A stretch of 64,000 bases of DNA from Diphasiastrum complanatum. Taxonomy: Eukaryota; Streptophyta; Lycopodiopsida; Lycopodiales; Lycopodiaceae. Where the stretch lies: NCBI GenBank assembly GCA_029204225.1, contig CM055095.1:34683078-34747077 (forward strand), in the 5' to 3' direction. Numbering within the stretch: the first letter of the stretch is position 1; each line of letters opens with the position of its first letter. Made by a program: the position numbers and the translations under genes. The notes below the pieces were generated by a model. That model was not told the origin of the DNA. It did not search any database and saw only the letters and a list, made by a program, of their open reading frames with translations. Positions 10,301 through 21,458 of this stretch are shown here, piece by piece.

Positions 10301-13300
10301 GTCGTTTTGTAAGTCATGATAGAGAGAGAAGGAGAGGCATTCTCTATCCTCAAAATCATAAGGGCGTTGGTGAAAGCAGAAGTATGAACCAATTCCTAGC
10401 ATTATATCAATTCAAATTAGATCTCAAAGTGCTATCAGACTCTTGCAAATGATCAAATTCAGTACAAATTCTTTTTGCAAATCAGTTTAGAACAACACCA
10501 CAAATGTACGTCTAAATAATTCAACATTCATGACAGAAAATGAAACTGAAATAGCGTGTAGAAGTGCATTAATTGTAGTGTATTAAATAGAAGGTTTCGT
10601 TGATATGAACAAAATTAAAAAAAGTAGAATTCTAATACATGTAGAATCAGCTAACATTCCTAGCATTGGCAGCAATCCTATTTATAGTAAGCTTTCACAT
10701 GTTTATGTACAATAAAAAATAGCTAAACATACAGCTACTAGGCACAATCCTTTATTAAATGTGATATGGTGCGATAGTAAGGGCAATCGCATTTTATAAA
10801 AAATGTCAGCCACAAATTTCAACTTTGGATTTTGCGATACCTTTAGCGACTTTGCATGTAAATATGCAGATTGTACGACTTTGTTAGAAACTATGAGTAA
10901 ATTTGCTGTTTTGCAGTTTGTTACATAAAAAGTGAAGTAATTCTGCAGTCTGTAAAATTCTTGTTGGATTAGTACATAGAGTGAGATCAAAATTCCAATA
11001 ATCCTTAAGATCACTTCATATACTTATGAATATTCAACATATTTGAAAATTGAATATGCTTGTTCTTGATCAACGATTTGGTAAAAATACCAGCTACCAT
11101 TTGATCTATGTAGTAGTATAATAATTTTTTTTGTTTTGCATAAATTCTCTCTTTGAACAAAATGAAATTGGATTTCAATGTGCTTCTTGTCAAATGAAAT
11201 CCAGGATTCAAGGTCAGAGATATAGAACTTAAATTATCATAGTAGATTATTGTAGCCTTTTGTTGCATAAAAATTAAATCATGTAATAATGACCTGATCC
11301 CTGTTGCTTTCTTGGTGGCCTGAGTTGCTACAATAAATTCTGCTTTTGTCGAGGATAAAGAAATAGAGTTTTGTTTTTTGTTATTCCAAGAGATTGGGCT
11401 TGCCGATTAGAAACAATATCTAGAAGTCGAGTTTCTGGAATTTGGATCACATCTCCAATCTGATTCAAGTATATCCATAAAGTGTTGTAATTGTAGAAAC
11501 ATGTGCACTGTAGCATAATGTCAATTGTTTGCTGCCTTGAATATACTTCATTGTTCTTTTAAGAGCTTTCCAATGCTGAAGCCCTGGATTAGACATACAT
11601 TGACTGAATGAATTTATAGCATATGCCAAGTCTTTCCTTGTACAAACTATGGCATACATTAATGAACCAGTCGAAGAATGATATGGATACACAGTTAGAT
11701 CTAGCTCCTCAGATTTGGTCTTGGGACACATCTTTGGAGAGTTTAATTTCATGATCCACTGGAGAATCAATGGATTTACAACTGTTTTTTGAGGTCACAT
11801 TCTGAAACTAAATGTGTTCAAAACATCGTTTCGAAATGTGTTTCATTTTGGAACAAGCAATTATGGTTCCAATTCTCGATTGTGGTTTGTGAAGGGTCAG
11901 CCTTTAGTTGTGATTGTCAATTTGCATTTTGTTTTGACATTTTTTGGTTGATGCCGACCTATACTCCTTCCTCACACTATCTGCTTTTGATTATCAGGGT
12001 TCATTACTGTGGAAAACTTGTCAGTTAAGGGTCCTTTTTAGAAGGTTTAACACCAAAGGAGGGCAAAGAGAGAGGACTTGTACATTGGATGCTTGGGAAA
12101 ACATACAGGTCCAAAGAATGTTCATGGAACCTGCTACATAATCATTTTGCTCTTTGGCAGAAGCAGGGAGAGTTGGTGCATGGACCAACGCACGTACTAG
12201 AGTGGAGAGACCAAGGGCTAGACAAAGAGTCTAGGAGCTGTTTGGTTTGCAAATATGTAATACATGGCATGGTGGATAGATTAACACTACTGTGTGTGAG
12301 GTTGAGTAGAAATTGTGAACATAACACCATAAATTCTACATGGAGGTTGATGTAAACTGAGCAAGAAGGGAAGGAGCAATGTTTCCTGCTTCAACCATCA
12401 TTTTAATTTGAACTGGTTCATCTGATTTGAATCAGCTTTAGGCTGATTCACAATAATTCAATACCTATATCATCCTGAATACCATTTCCATCTCATTCTA
12501 AAGTAGAGAGTGCCTGATCCTTCTATTTTCAGTTTTTTAATGACTAGCTAAATATTCAGATTTTTTAAACCCTAGATCTGATTCACCAATTCTTTCCAGG
12601 AGGGCCTGATTAAGAATAGCTTGAAAAGCCGATTATTCTGATTCTGAAAAGGTGGGAAACATTATTAAGAGGTGACCGCCAATCATACATGTATAACTGT
12701 TCTGTGGATATCGGTCTCAAAGTTCAAACCAAGTCAAGGATGATATAGTTACCCAAAATAACTGGTTGACCATTTGACACGCAACAAGTCATTTGTGGTG
12801 TGGCATGTGAGGAAATACAGTTGCAATTTTATTGAATAACTCATGCTTTGTCAGGTAGTGCCAAGTCGGCTGCATCAGTGGCTGATCGCATTGGCCACAT
12901 GTGGGCACAAGTCGGCCACATGTGGGCACAAGGTCCGGGCTATCCCTTGACAATCCAGGAGGGAATGCCTCATTCTTATGCACATTTGTCTAGGAGGTGG
13001 CACTAGCGATAAACTTGTGTCGTCAAAGCCATCTAACTCAATTTATAAAGCTTAAAATTTCCTTTATTTGTGAGTGTTTCTCATAACAATAGCGGTGGTC
13101 TTAAAAGTGTATATTCACATGATTTTTGCAGAATTCCTACTTAATATTCAAAATAGTTGTCGATGAGAAGCTACTGCTGAAGGATGCACCTACAATCAGA
13201 CACATACTTCATGTGCATGCAAATCATTTTACATTGAGCTATCTGAGCAAAATGAAATACAATTAGCTAGAAATCATGTATTACCGTCGTTGTTAGCATA

Positions 13301-16300
13301 GTGCATCAAGATTTCTGGTGCTCACATGATATTTCATGCTTTTAGATGCCATTCTGCAGAAAATCTTGGAAAGGATGCACCCGCAGAGACCAGACTGGTA
13401 TGAAGAGATTTATGCTCAGAGCATGCTTTTAGGCATGCAGTCTTATGAAGCTGAGGTATGTTCTTTAAGTTAGTAGTTACTAGTTAGTACCAATGAGATT
13501 TCATTTATGCGCAAAAAAAGGGTATTATGGGGCATGAGATCCCAGGCCCTGAGGGTCTGGGCACTGGGAACCATCTGTGCGAGCAGAGATTCTACACAGA
13601 TGATTGATGATATTTGAAGGGCAGGAGAAGTGTCTTATTGTGGGAAGAGCAGAATTTGAAGAGGCCCAAAAAGGTACACAAAAAATTAAGGAAAAATGAT
13701 GCTCCAAAGACTTGAAAAATTGAAAATCTTAGAAACTCAGCTTCTGGTTACCCAAATGAAGAGATGTAAAGTGGCATAGAAGTGTCTTACTGCCAAAAAG
13801 TCCACAAAAAAGTATGGAAGTGGTGAATCGGAAGAACTAGAAAATTTAGATTTCTGGTACCCTACTTTCTGAAACATGTTTTAAATGGTCTTCAATTCAA
13901 GTAAATGAATCCAAAGATCATTTCAGATTATAAATCTAACCATTCTAACTAGAGCCAAGACCAAGAATTTTGGGGTTTTCCCCCAGGACAAACTTGTGCA
14001 ATACCATTGAAGTGCACTATTTAAAAAAGGATCTAAAAACTGTAGATTTCAATCTCCCAATGCCAGAAAAGTGCTCTGAAAAAAAGTGACGAGCATGAGA
14101 TCAGATACATAACATAAAACATAGGAGGACGTTGGAAAACAATCATAATTACTGAATTAACAATGATCTCTGCAAGAATTTGTTGATACTAAGCTAAGTA
14201 AGCTCATGCAGCTGAGTTAAGCTGATATAAGCTAAGAACTATCAATCAATCAAGCTAGAATGGGCTGTCAAGCTTATTTATTACTGTATGAAGCCTAGTT
14301 AGCCTGGAGGCCCCATGATAATCACGTCACCAATATATGAATTAGTGTCAGTAATAAATGTTAGTATCAAAGGGAGAGTCCCAAGCATCCAAATAACAGC
14401 ACGGGGCTTAAGGCCCAAGGATGTGTTAATATGTGACTTTTTCGTGGTTCTGAACCAAAGAATAAATAATGTAACCGACGCTGTTTGTTGCTCTCCCCAT
14501 TACACTCTCCCATATTTCTGTGTGGGATGTGCTGAATATGATGAGTAACCAGCTTTTTGTCAATAGAGTGCTGTTGTCTCATTCAGAAGACCCTAAATGA
14601 GGCAACTGCTTATCTGTTTCGGTGCTTTTCAAAAAGGTGGCAGCCTTCAAGATCCAGCTGTTCGACCAGCTCAACAGTACTGTTGAGAAAATTGTGGAGC
14701 TTGGAATAGGGACTGGTCCTAATATGAAGTACTATGCTAACAGGCGCAATATGACAGTCATTGGGGTTGATCCAAACAGGCACATGGAAAAATACGCTCA
14801 GGAAGCAGCTTACAATGCAGGACTCAACAGTTCCCAGTTTGAATTTCTCCATGCGGTACATTACTCTTTCCCTGTTACAGTCTTGTGGGCTACCAAGTCC
14901 CAACCATACCTGGAGGCCGGTAAATATTTATCGTGTGAATCAAGGCTTGTAATTTTATCCCATGAAAATTTGATTTCATGTTTCTACCTAATATGAGACT
15001 TTGACCTTTTCCAGTTATAAGCTTGTCGTAGCATGCACTTGTAATCTGCGTGAATGTGGGCCAAGCTTTCTCAAAGAACAGATTTGCTGCCTTGAATCAG
15101 TTCATAAATCTTATGCAGACTATTCATAAATCTCAGAGACATCACCACCAGTGAGTTGAGTATTCAAATGAAACAATTGCATGCACTTTCATGTCTCATG
15201 TCTGTATTATCATTCCAGATTAGCGCCAGCAAGTAATTAACAGGTTACAACTTCGATGCTTACAGGTAGCTGAGCGTCTACCAATTCCAGATTCAAGTGT
15301 GGATGCAGTTGTCTGCACCTTGGTGATGTGCTCAGTGAAAGATGTCTCTTCTACTCTGAAAGGTAAAAATACAACAAATCCTGATTTTTTTTTAGAACTT
15401 TCAACCTGGTTTTTCTAAAAGCCAGTTAGATTCGACCGTACATATGGTACTTCATATGCGTCATAGCAAGAAGAAATTCTACTTTACAAGCATGCTGTAC
15501 CCTCATTCCTAAGGTCATGGTATACAAGTATATCTATGCATGTGCAACCTAGTTGTTTCACCACACGTCCTTAGCTGTCCTTAGCCTCAAGTAGAGTCAT
15601 TGACCTCAAATGGAGTAATTTGGCCTGAATAAGCTGCTTTTGGATCCTCTTTGATAAATAGCACATAAACCTGGCCAAAGCTTTTTTGGATTTATGGACA
15701 ATGGGATATATTTTTATTCCTCATAATTAGGCAATTGTCATAAGGAAAAGAACAAGCATGGAGTACTGCTCTTCCATTATCGCCATTCTTCTTCATATTT
15801 TGGAAAGTGGTAGGGGAGGTCAAACCCACATAGCTCAAAAATTGAGTTGTCAAGGCTATATAATCCACCTGTGTTGACCAGGTTTCAAGTCTCTCCTTGG
15901 ACCACTTACAAGCTTGCAAAGATCACCATAAACATTGTAGTAGAAGGGCTGTATTTTGTTTTGAAAGCAGGGCCAAGTGAATAATATTCAAATTGAAGAG
16001 AGCCAATAAAATTGTAAGTCAGGACGGTAATGTTGGATTCCTATCCTCTCCATCCCTATCTCTCTTCTAAACTAGATTCATTCTCTAACTGCTGTAAATA
16101 TTTGTACAGTCGTATGCTCTGCAAAATTACACTTGCTTTCAAACAGTCTGCAAAAATACAAAGAAATTCATGACAGAGTCCTGACGACACAAAAGTGTTC
16201 GACCACCTCAGCTATTCAGCGTTCGCCACGTCGAATATTTTCGACAACTTTGACTTTTGACCACTCAGCCATTTTGCCACGTCGACTATCTGCCACCTCG

Positions 16301-18521
16301 AATGTTTTCTATTCGGCCACGAGGACTATTCGGCAACCTTGTCTGATTTGAGCTCATAAGTTGGTCATCTGTCACTCTCAAGTCGAGCGGCTCAACTGTA
16401 TCATCGTCACGACCGGACATGATCTCTAACAGATTCAGATACTGTCCGAAAGCGACTGACAAGAGCAAGTAGTGCCTTAATCTAATTTGCAATGTACAGA
16501 TTAAACCATTCTTTTAATTAGCTAGCCATCTGTATTGAAGAAACAAAACGTTTCTATTACCAAAGCTTTGCTAGCTTTCAGCCCTCACTCTGACGAAAAT
16601 GTTCGCAAATGCGAAAGTCAAAAGACACGAAACAGAAATGTTTGTGAACACCCTGACGAAAGGACACGAACACGAAAAATGCGTGAAAGAGAAATTTTTG
16701 CGGTACAGTCGGAGAAAGTCAGAAGATGCGAAAGTCAAAAGACACAAAGTGACACAAAAATTGTCGCGACGCCTTTTTCAACCCTCATGTCCAAAGAGGA
16801 TCAACAAGATTGTGCAAGTACCAAGAAGTACATATATTCGATCAAATATCATGACATCAGCAGATGCACTCTAGGTCGTGGCTAATCTGTCACTCTTGTA
16901 ATTCGTGATTAGTTGTAGATGTTTAATCACTCTAATCTAGAAGTTACACGACGTGACTATATACCTTCTGGTTGATGCATGATACATTAAGAAGTTTAAT
17001 GCTAGTAAGCAAGATAGACAAACAAAATATAGAATAGAAGTCCGCCTGCGAGCGAGACAAGTTTTGCTGTTCGCCATCATTGACCGAAAAACGTGATTGG
17101 TTTGAGAAATTCTCACCAATCCATGATGGGGATAAGGTCACTCAAGCCAATGGGGAGGAATGCCAAATACAGGGTGTGGGCAATGTACCTGTGCAGTTTC
17201 CTGATGGTAAAATCAAGAACATCCCTAATGTGCTTTATATTCCTGGACTCAAAAAGACTTTGCTTTATGTTGGAATAATGGCTAATCAACATCTTAAGGT
17301 TGAATTTGTCAAGGATGGATGCCTTATGAGGGATATGAACCACAATCATAAAGTGGTGGCGAAAGGTTATAGAGATAGTAATTGTGGCCTTTATAAATTG
17401 GATGCTGCAAAACCAGGAGAATATGGTTTGGCTATCTCAACAACATCTCAATCTGAGTTGTGGCACAAAAGACTTGGTCATTTGAACTATGGGAGCTTGA
17501 GATTGATGGCGAAGCTAAAGATGGTAATAGGGTTACCGGCATTGCTTGATGATCATCATGCAATATGTGAAGGATGCGTCATGGAAAAGCATCACAGGGA
17601 GACATTCGACAAAGGTGGAGCTGCAAGAGCTAAGAAACCGCTGGAACTTATTCACAGCGACTTGTGCGGCCCAATGAAGACCATGTCGTTGGGAAAAGCA
17701 TATTATTTTATCACTTTCATAGATGATTACTCTAGGAGGACATGGATTTATTTCTTGAAGAAGAAATCCGACGCTTTTGCTCGCTTCAAGGAGTTCAAGA
17801 TTTTGGTAGAGAACTAACTGGATGCACGCATCAAAGTGCTAAGATCAGATAGAAGGGGCGAATACAAATCTAATGATTTTGAGGACTTTTGCAAAGAACA
17901 CAGCATCAAAAGACAATTCACACAATCACACACGCCGCATAGTATGAATGGATTCAAGTTGCACTTGAGTTTTAAGATAAAAAATATGGAGTTGTCTTAC
18001 GTCTATTTAACCAAGACCTCATGAGATTTCATACATTTAAGGGTACTAGGGTTGGAGATGTGTCAAGTGAAAATATCTCTAGATTGGATGTCGTCAAAAG
18101 TGGAAAGATTAAACATTTTAGCACTCTAGTAGCATAAATGCATAGGTTTTTGACTTTATAGTTGTGTGTAATTTTGAACAGAGGTGCAAAGAGTGCTAAA
18201 GCCAGGAGGAAAATTTGTATTCATCGAGCATGTGGCAGCAAAAGGTAGATTTATTTTTTGTTTGTTGTAGTGATGGTTAACATATGTGGTTATTGATGTG
18301 AATCTTACATTATGCTTCATGTGTCAGAAGGAACGTGGTTACGATTTTGGCAAAAGCTCTTGAGCCCTCTTCAATTAGTTGTTGCAGATGGTTGTCATCT
18401 AGATCGCGACACTTTGGAATGCATACAAAGTAGTGGGTTTACATCTTTGAAGGCTAAATCAATTAATATCAAAAGTGTCTCACTCATATCTCCACATATA
18501 TTAGGAATAGCACAAATATAA
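7024..18521 (+). CDS. METTL7-like SAM-dependent methyltransferase, six exons
   Basis: Six exons: 7024-7392, 13360-13455, 14637-14855, 15266-15362, 18182-18244 and 18328-18521. All introns are GT-AG, phases agree, and the total is 1038 nt (345 residues plus TAA). The protein is a class I Rossmann methyltransferase. Motif I is VELGIGTGPNMKYY, the acidic ribose-binding position lies in GVDPN, followed by VVCTLVMCSVKD and LKPGGKFVFIEH. The closest families I know are plant METTL7-like proteins (Arabidopsis At1g69526 type) and animal METTL7/TMT1 thiol methyltransferases, which match along the whole C-terminal 220 residues. The first 90 residues are Ala/Ser/Thr-rich with few acidic residues, compatible with a plastid transit peptide. 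The substrate cannot be told from sequence. Introns 1 (5,967 bp) and 4 (2,819 bp) carry copia fragments, yet no exon is damaged. The ATG at 7024 is the first of three close in-frame Met codons. Confidence 0.93.
11011..11790 (-). pseudogene. Copia RT/RNase H remnant inside intron 1
   Basis: The minus-strand translation at 11770 down to 11465 has the RT-RNase H linker signature (SSTGSLMYAIVCTRKDLAYA, then SNPGLQHWKALKRTMKYIQG). At 11268 down to 11011 the end of RNase H appears (YYDNLSSISL, IDQMVAGIFTKSLI). Frameshifts separate the two. It is antisense to the host gene and looks old. Confidence 0.8.
12893..12931. repeat. 21-bp tandem duplication
   Basis: Two copies of GGCCACATGTGGGCACAA spaced by GTC, giving a 21-bp period. 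Each copy contains the palindrome CCACATGTGG. It lies in intron 1. Confidence 0.8.
13360..13455 (+). CDS. Methyltransferase exon 2
   Basis: Thirty-two codons, phase 0 at both ends, between acceptor CTGCAG and donor GTATGT. It encodes RMHPQRPDWYEEIYAQSM and ends SYEAE, a block well conserved in this family (HPPRPEWYEELYA in Arabidopsis). Confidence 0.92.
13456..14636 (+). other. Methyltransferase intron 2
   Basis: 1,181 bp with GT-AG ends. No coding or repeat signal that I can support. Confidence 0.75.
14637..14855 (+). CDS. Methyltransferase exon 3 (SAM-binding core)
   Basis: Seventy-three codons, phase 0 at both ends. Contains motif I (ELGIGTGPN) and GVDPNRHMEKYAQEAA. The acceptor is AAAAAG before GTGGCAGCC; the donor is GCG before GTACAT. 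The reading frame stays open past the donor but loses family similarity at once, which fixes the splice site. Confidence 0.93.
15266..15362 (+). CDS. Methyltransferase exon 4
   Basis: Ninety-seven bases from acceptor TTACAG to donor GTAAAA, leaving phase 1. Encodes VAERLPIPDSSVDAVVCTLV and MCSVKDVSSTLK, the motif IV region. Confidence 0.92.
15363..16030 (+). other. Methyltransferase intron 4, left part
   Basis: Noncoding AT-rich sequence between exon 4 and the retrotransposon material that fills the rest of this intron. I see nothing else in it. Confidence 0.6.
16031..17079 (+). repeat. Probable LTR-derived sequence in intron 4
   Basis: It opens with TGTTGGATTCCTATCCTC, which resembles the start of the 1.18-kb copia LTR at 31239. 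It then carries several variants of a GCCACGTCGA motif (16190-16340) and a repeated block GCGAAAGTCAAAAGACAC at 16611 and 16728. No LTR 3' end or primer site was found, so its extent is uncertain. Confidence 0.4.
17080..17955 (+). pseudogene. Copia protease-integrase fragment in intron 4
   Basis: Same family as element A. It begins in the protease tail (DWFEKFSPIHDGDKV, IPNVLYIPGLKKTL) and passes into the integrase zinc region (LWHKRLGHLNYGS, CEGCVMEKHHR). It enters the catalytic core (LIHSDLCGPMKTM; LRSDRRGEYKS, where a Gly is replaced by Arg). An in-frame TAA at about 17815 and loss of the third acidic residue make it dead. It runs in the same direction as the host gene and ends abruptly near 17955. 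Confidence 0.88.
18182..18244 (+). CDS. Methyltransferase exon 5
   Basis: Sixty-three bases between GAACAG and GTAGAT, entered and left in phase 1. Encodes EVQRVLKPGGKFVFIEHVAA, the post-motif III block. Confidence 0.92.
18328..18521 (+). CDS. Methyltransferase exon 6 (C-terminus)
   Basis: Starts after GTGTCAG in phase 1 and ends at TAA 18519-18521. Encodes TWLRFWQKLLSPLQLVVADG, then CHLDRDTLECIQSSGF and a short hydrophobic end (SPHILGIAQI). This matches the family end, so the stop is natural. Confidence 0.92.
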
Positions 18522-18599
18522 TAGATATTTTTGTTTTTGTATATGAATTTGTAATAGCAAAATGATGTACACAAGGTGTTTATTTAATCAACCAAATAT

Positions 18600-19631
18600 T
18601 TTTTGCTCATAAACGTTCTTTTTTGGTCTTTTGATGAAGTGAAACGGCCAAAAGTCGCGATTTTGGACAAAAAAGTTAAAAATTTAGCTTCTCTTGGATA
18701 CGTTTTTATTTGTTTTTTTTTGGGTGCGATTTCATCTTTGAGAAGGATTGATTTATGTGCCTTACCGTGATTTCGAAGAGAAATGAATCACTTTCAAATA
18801 CATTAGGCAGAAAATATGAATTATTTGACTAAAATTCACAATTTTGCTTAAAACTTTACATGTGTGGGAGTGCCACAAAGTGTGTTATTGATCTCCTAAG
18901 ACTTTATGATTGCACATAGATCACACAAATTTAAGATCTATTCCATAAATCTAAAGCAAGAGCACATTACTACATGCATAAATCAACTCACACGACTTGT
19001 ACTACAGCAAACTAAGTATGAAAATGTCCTCCTCTCAGGTAGAGAGAGAATCCAATCAAGAAAACTCAAGTAGAAAGAGAAAACCAATTCGACTCAAAAT
19101 AGTGTAGAATTCTCATAACTCTAAAAACTTACATAGAATGAGTGTAAGGCACATATAAGTAGTAATCTAACATGAAGGGGAGTGAAACATAATTGGACCC
19201 CTTATTTTCCTCTTCTAAATCCTATTGGTTGAGTGACATATGAGCCCTCAAACTTGATTGGGCCAAATTGATGAATGTCTCTCTTTTGATTGGACCCTAA
19301 TTCTCATGCCAAGACATAGGGACATGTTAGACACCAAATCTCTACTTGACAAATGTCATAAACCTAACTTGACTGGAGCTACATCACAATCTACTTTTGG
19401 CCTAATCACAACTTGCCATGTGTACTTGCCTATTTTGCCTCTAATGCCAAAATGGCCAAATCATCTAATTACACTTGGATAGATGTCTCTAAACTTTATG
19501 CACCCCTAACTCAACATGACTAAGCTATTTTTGACTTTTTTTCACATGTGGGAATATGTTCCACACGTGTGAGTTTTTCTCACAAACAAGAATTGCAAAA
19601 TAACAAAGTTAGATTTTGCCAATTTTTCACA
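18600..19631 (-). repeat. 3' LTR-like end of a minus-strand element
   Basis: Read on the minus strand, a purine tract (TTTTTAAGGAG) at 19632-19643 is followed by TGTGAAAAATTGGC, the LTR start also seen, slightly changed, at 43962 and 45213. It contains CACACGTGTG boxes shared with the other copia LTRs in this window. The far end was not located. Confidence 0.45.
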
Positions 19632-19789
19632 CTCCTTAAAAACTAGATTAATAAGGTACTAGATTAACCAAATAGCTTGTGAAACTTGTTGAGTGGATCC
19701 TTTGGTATGCATGTGAAGTGAATAGCCAAGGGATCCTCCATTGTAGCACCTTCACAATATCCATGATAAGATTTCTTTGGTAGTCGAAA

Positions 19790-20320
19790 TCACTTGCCAA
19801 TTTCATTGAAGAGCTTTCTACCAATTTGCACTATATCCTTGTGCTTCCTCCATGCTTGATGATGATCTTTGACTTGAAAGCTCCACTTGCATGAAAATGG
19901 CTTCACCATAAAGGCTAAAATACGAGGCTTCCATGCCTCATAAAGATCATGAAGATCAAGATCATAAAATGAGCAAACATGATGATTATCAACATTATGC
20001 ATTCTAGCTTGACTAGTCCACATACTATGAACTTTATCCATGAAATCAAACACTATCTTGATCTTCTTGTGGCTACATACTTGCTCAAGGATGTAAGTGT
20101 CCTTCAAGGATGATTCACTTAATCTCAAGAGAAGTTTACAAATTGTCTCAAAAAATGGAAAAACATGATTTTTCATATTATGAGAAATAATTTCATGCTT
20201 GCTCTTACAAGATCCAAAGGCATACATTTGATGACAAAACCTTTTGACTTCAAAATTATTTGGAAACATATCTAAGTCATCAATGAAAAGAAATATGTCC
20301 ATACAATAGGCATCATACAA
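19790..20320 (-). CDS. Unrecognised 176-codon ORF upstream of a retrotransposon 3' end
   Basis: I do not recognise the protein. It is basic and His/Cys/Phe-rich, with no membrane segment or enzyme motif I can name; a middle stretch reads MDKVHSMWTSQARMHNVD. It lies 147 bases upstream, on the same strand, of the polypurine tract and LTR start near 19631. That is where pol should be in a copia element. The arrangement mimics element C (38171-39833), which also has a non-pol ORF before its 3' LTR. It could be a decayed element-borne gene or a chance ORF. Confidence 0.4.
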   Translation of the reverse strand: MYDAYCMDIFLFIDDLDMFPNNFEVKRFCHQMYAFGSCKSKHEIISHNMKNHVFPFFETICKLLLRLSESSLKDTYILEQVCSHKKIKIVFDFMDKVHSMWTSQARMHNVDNHHVCSFYDLDLHDLYEAWKPRILAFMVKPFSCKWSFQVKDHHQAWRKHKDIVQIGRKLFNEIGK

Positions 20321-20339
20321 AAATTAGTATTGTCTTACT

Positions 20340-20687
20340 TGAACTCCATAAATATGTGTAGCTCTCCTCACAATCAATGATGAAGAACCAAAGTTTTGTA
20401 GCTATCTCATGCCATTTTGGATCTAAATTATTTTGCTTGTTATCTCTCTAATTTTCTCTCTCTAACTCGTGTTGAAGCTAATGCTAATACACTGAAATCT
20501 TGTACTTTTGTTCATTATTTGATTCATTGCTATCATAATCTGATGCTTAGCATGCTAGATTGTGGTTAAGCCATTTCTTCTAAACTAGATCTTGAGAATC
20601 AGGTTACTGTGCTAATCACAAAGCTTAATCAAGATCAATCATACTTGTGGACATTCCCCACACGTGTGAATTCTGAAAATTTTGTCA
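20340..20687 (+). repeat. 5' LTR (3' part) of copia element B
   Basis: The sequence ends TTTTGTCA directly before a primer binding site and includes a CACACGTGTGAA box. The left edge is not defined. Confidence 0.55.
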
Positions 20688-20700
20688 TGGTATCAGAGCC
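20688..20700 (+). other. Primer binding site of copia element B
   Basis: TGGTATCAGAGCC is the standard plant copia primer site, complementary to initiator Met tRNA. It is followed by a leader of about 760 bases before gag. Confidence 0.85.
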
Positions 20701-21458
20701 AAATTAAGCTTTGCATACTAACATCTCTGATTGTACAAGAAACTGAGAGCTGAATCAAGCAAAAAAGTAGTTTTACAGTTTTTCTCACCTTTCTCTAAAG
20801 TGTGTTTGGATCAAATCGGATTGGAATTGAATTTTCAGACCTGAAAAGTGGTAGTACGGAATTCTGGAATTTCGCACGTGTGAAAATCAGAGATTTTTAG
20901 TCCTTTTGTTCTCCTTGCTAATAGATCCAAAGATAGCAGTGTTATAGCTTAATGGAAAGCTTATGATCTGTAACTTTTATAGAAATTGAAACCAAATCAA
21001 TCTGATGTGTCTAGCAAGAGTTACAAGCTCTTAAAGAGGATAGGGATAGGTCCAAAATTCGAGTGGCAGCATTTTGATTTGATTCAATCTTGCTTTGTTC
21101 TGAATCCATTGTTTTGAGCATCCTACACAAGAAACTGAAGATTAAGACTGAGTTTAAAGTAATGAACACCTTTTGAGCCTTCTGAGAGTCAATTGTGTTT
21201 TCTTTTGATGCATTTCACACGTGCCAAAAGTAGGATTCAAACTAGCCAAAGTGTCTCAATCCACTTTGTGTGTGTCTGATCTAGATAACTTGTTTTGTGG
21301 AATATTTGAGAGTCATTTCAAATACAGTTGCAAGTGTTTCACATAGGAAGGTAGTACATCCTTGAAAATACCTATAGTGAAAGAGAGCAGCAACTTTAAC
21401 TCTAATTGGAACAAGCTCAAACATATCTCAATCCAATAATTAAGAAGTCTTCATTAAA

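Larger units (their letters stand above)
7393..13359 (+). other. Methyltransferase intron 1
   Basis: A 5,967-bp GT-AG intron. Contents: an acidic, Glu/Asp-rich minus-strand ORF at 7769-8017 that I do not recognise; T-rich homopolymer runs at about 9660-9860; a copia RT/RNase H relic at 11011-11790 on the minus strand; and a 21-bp tandem duplication at 12893-12931. The rest shows no coding signal on either strand. Confidence 0.8.

Noticed and set aside
14610-14903. 97-codon minus-strand ORF
   Set aside because: Antisense of methyltransferase exon 3, which has a confirmed frame on the + strand.
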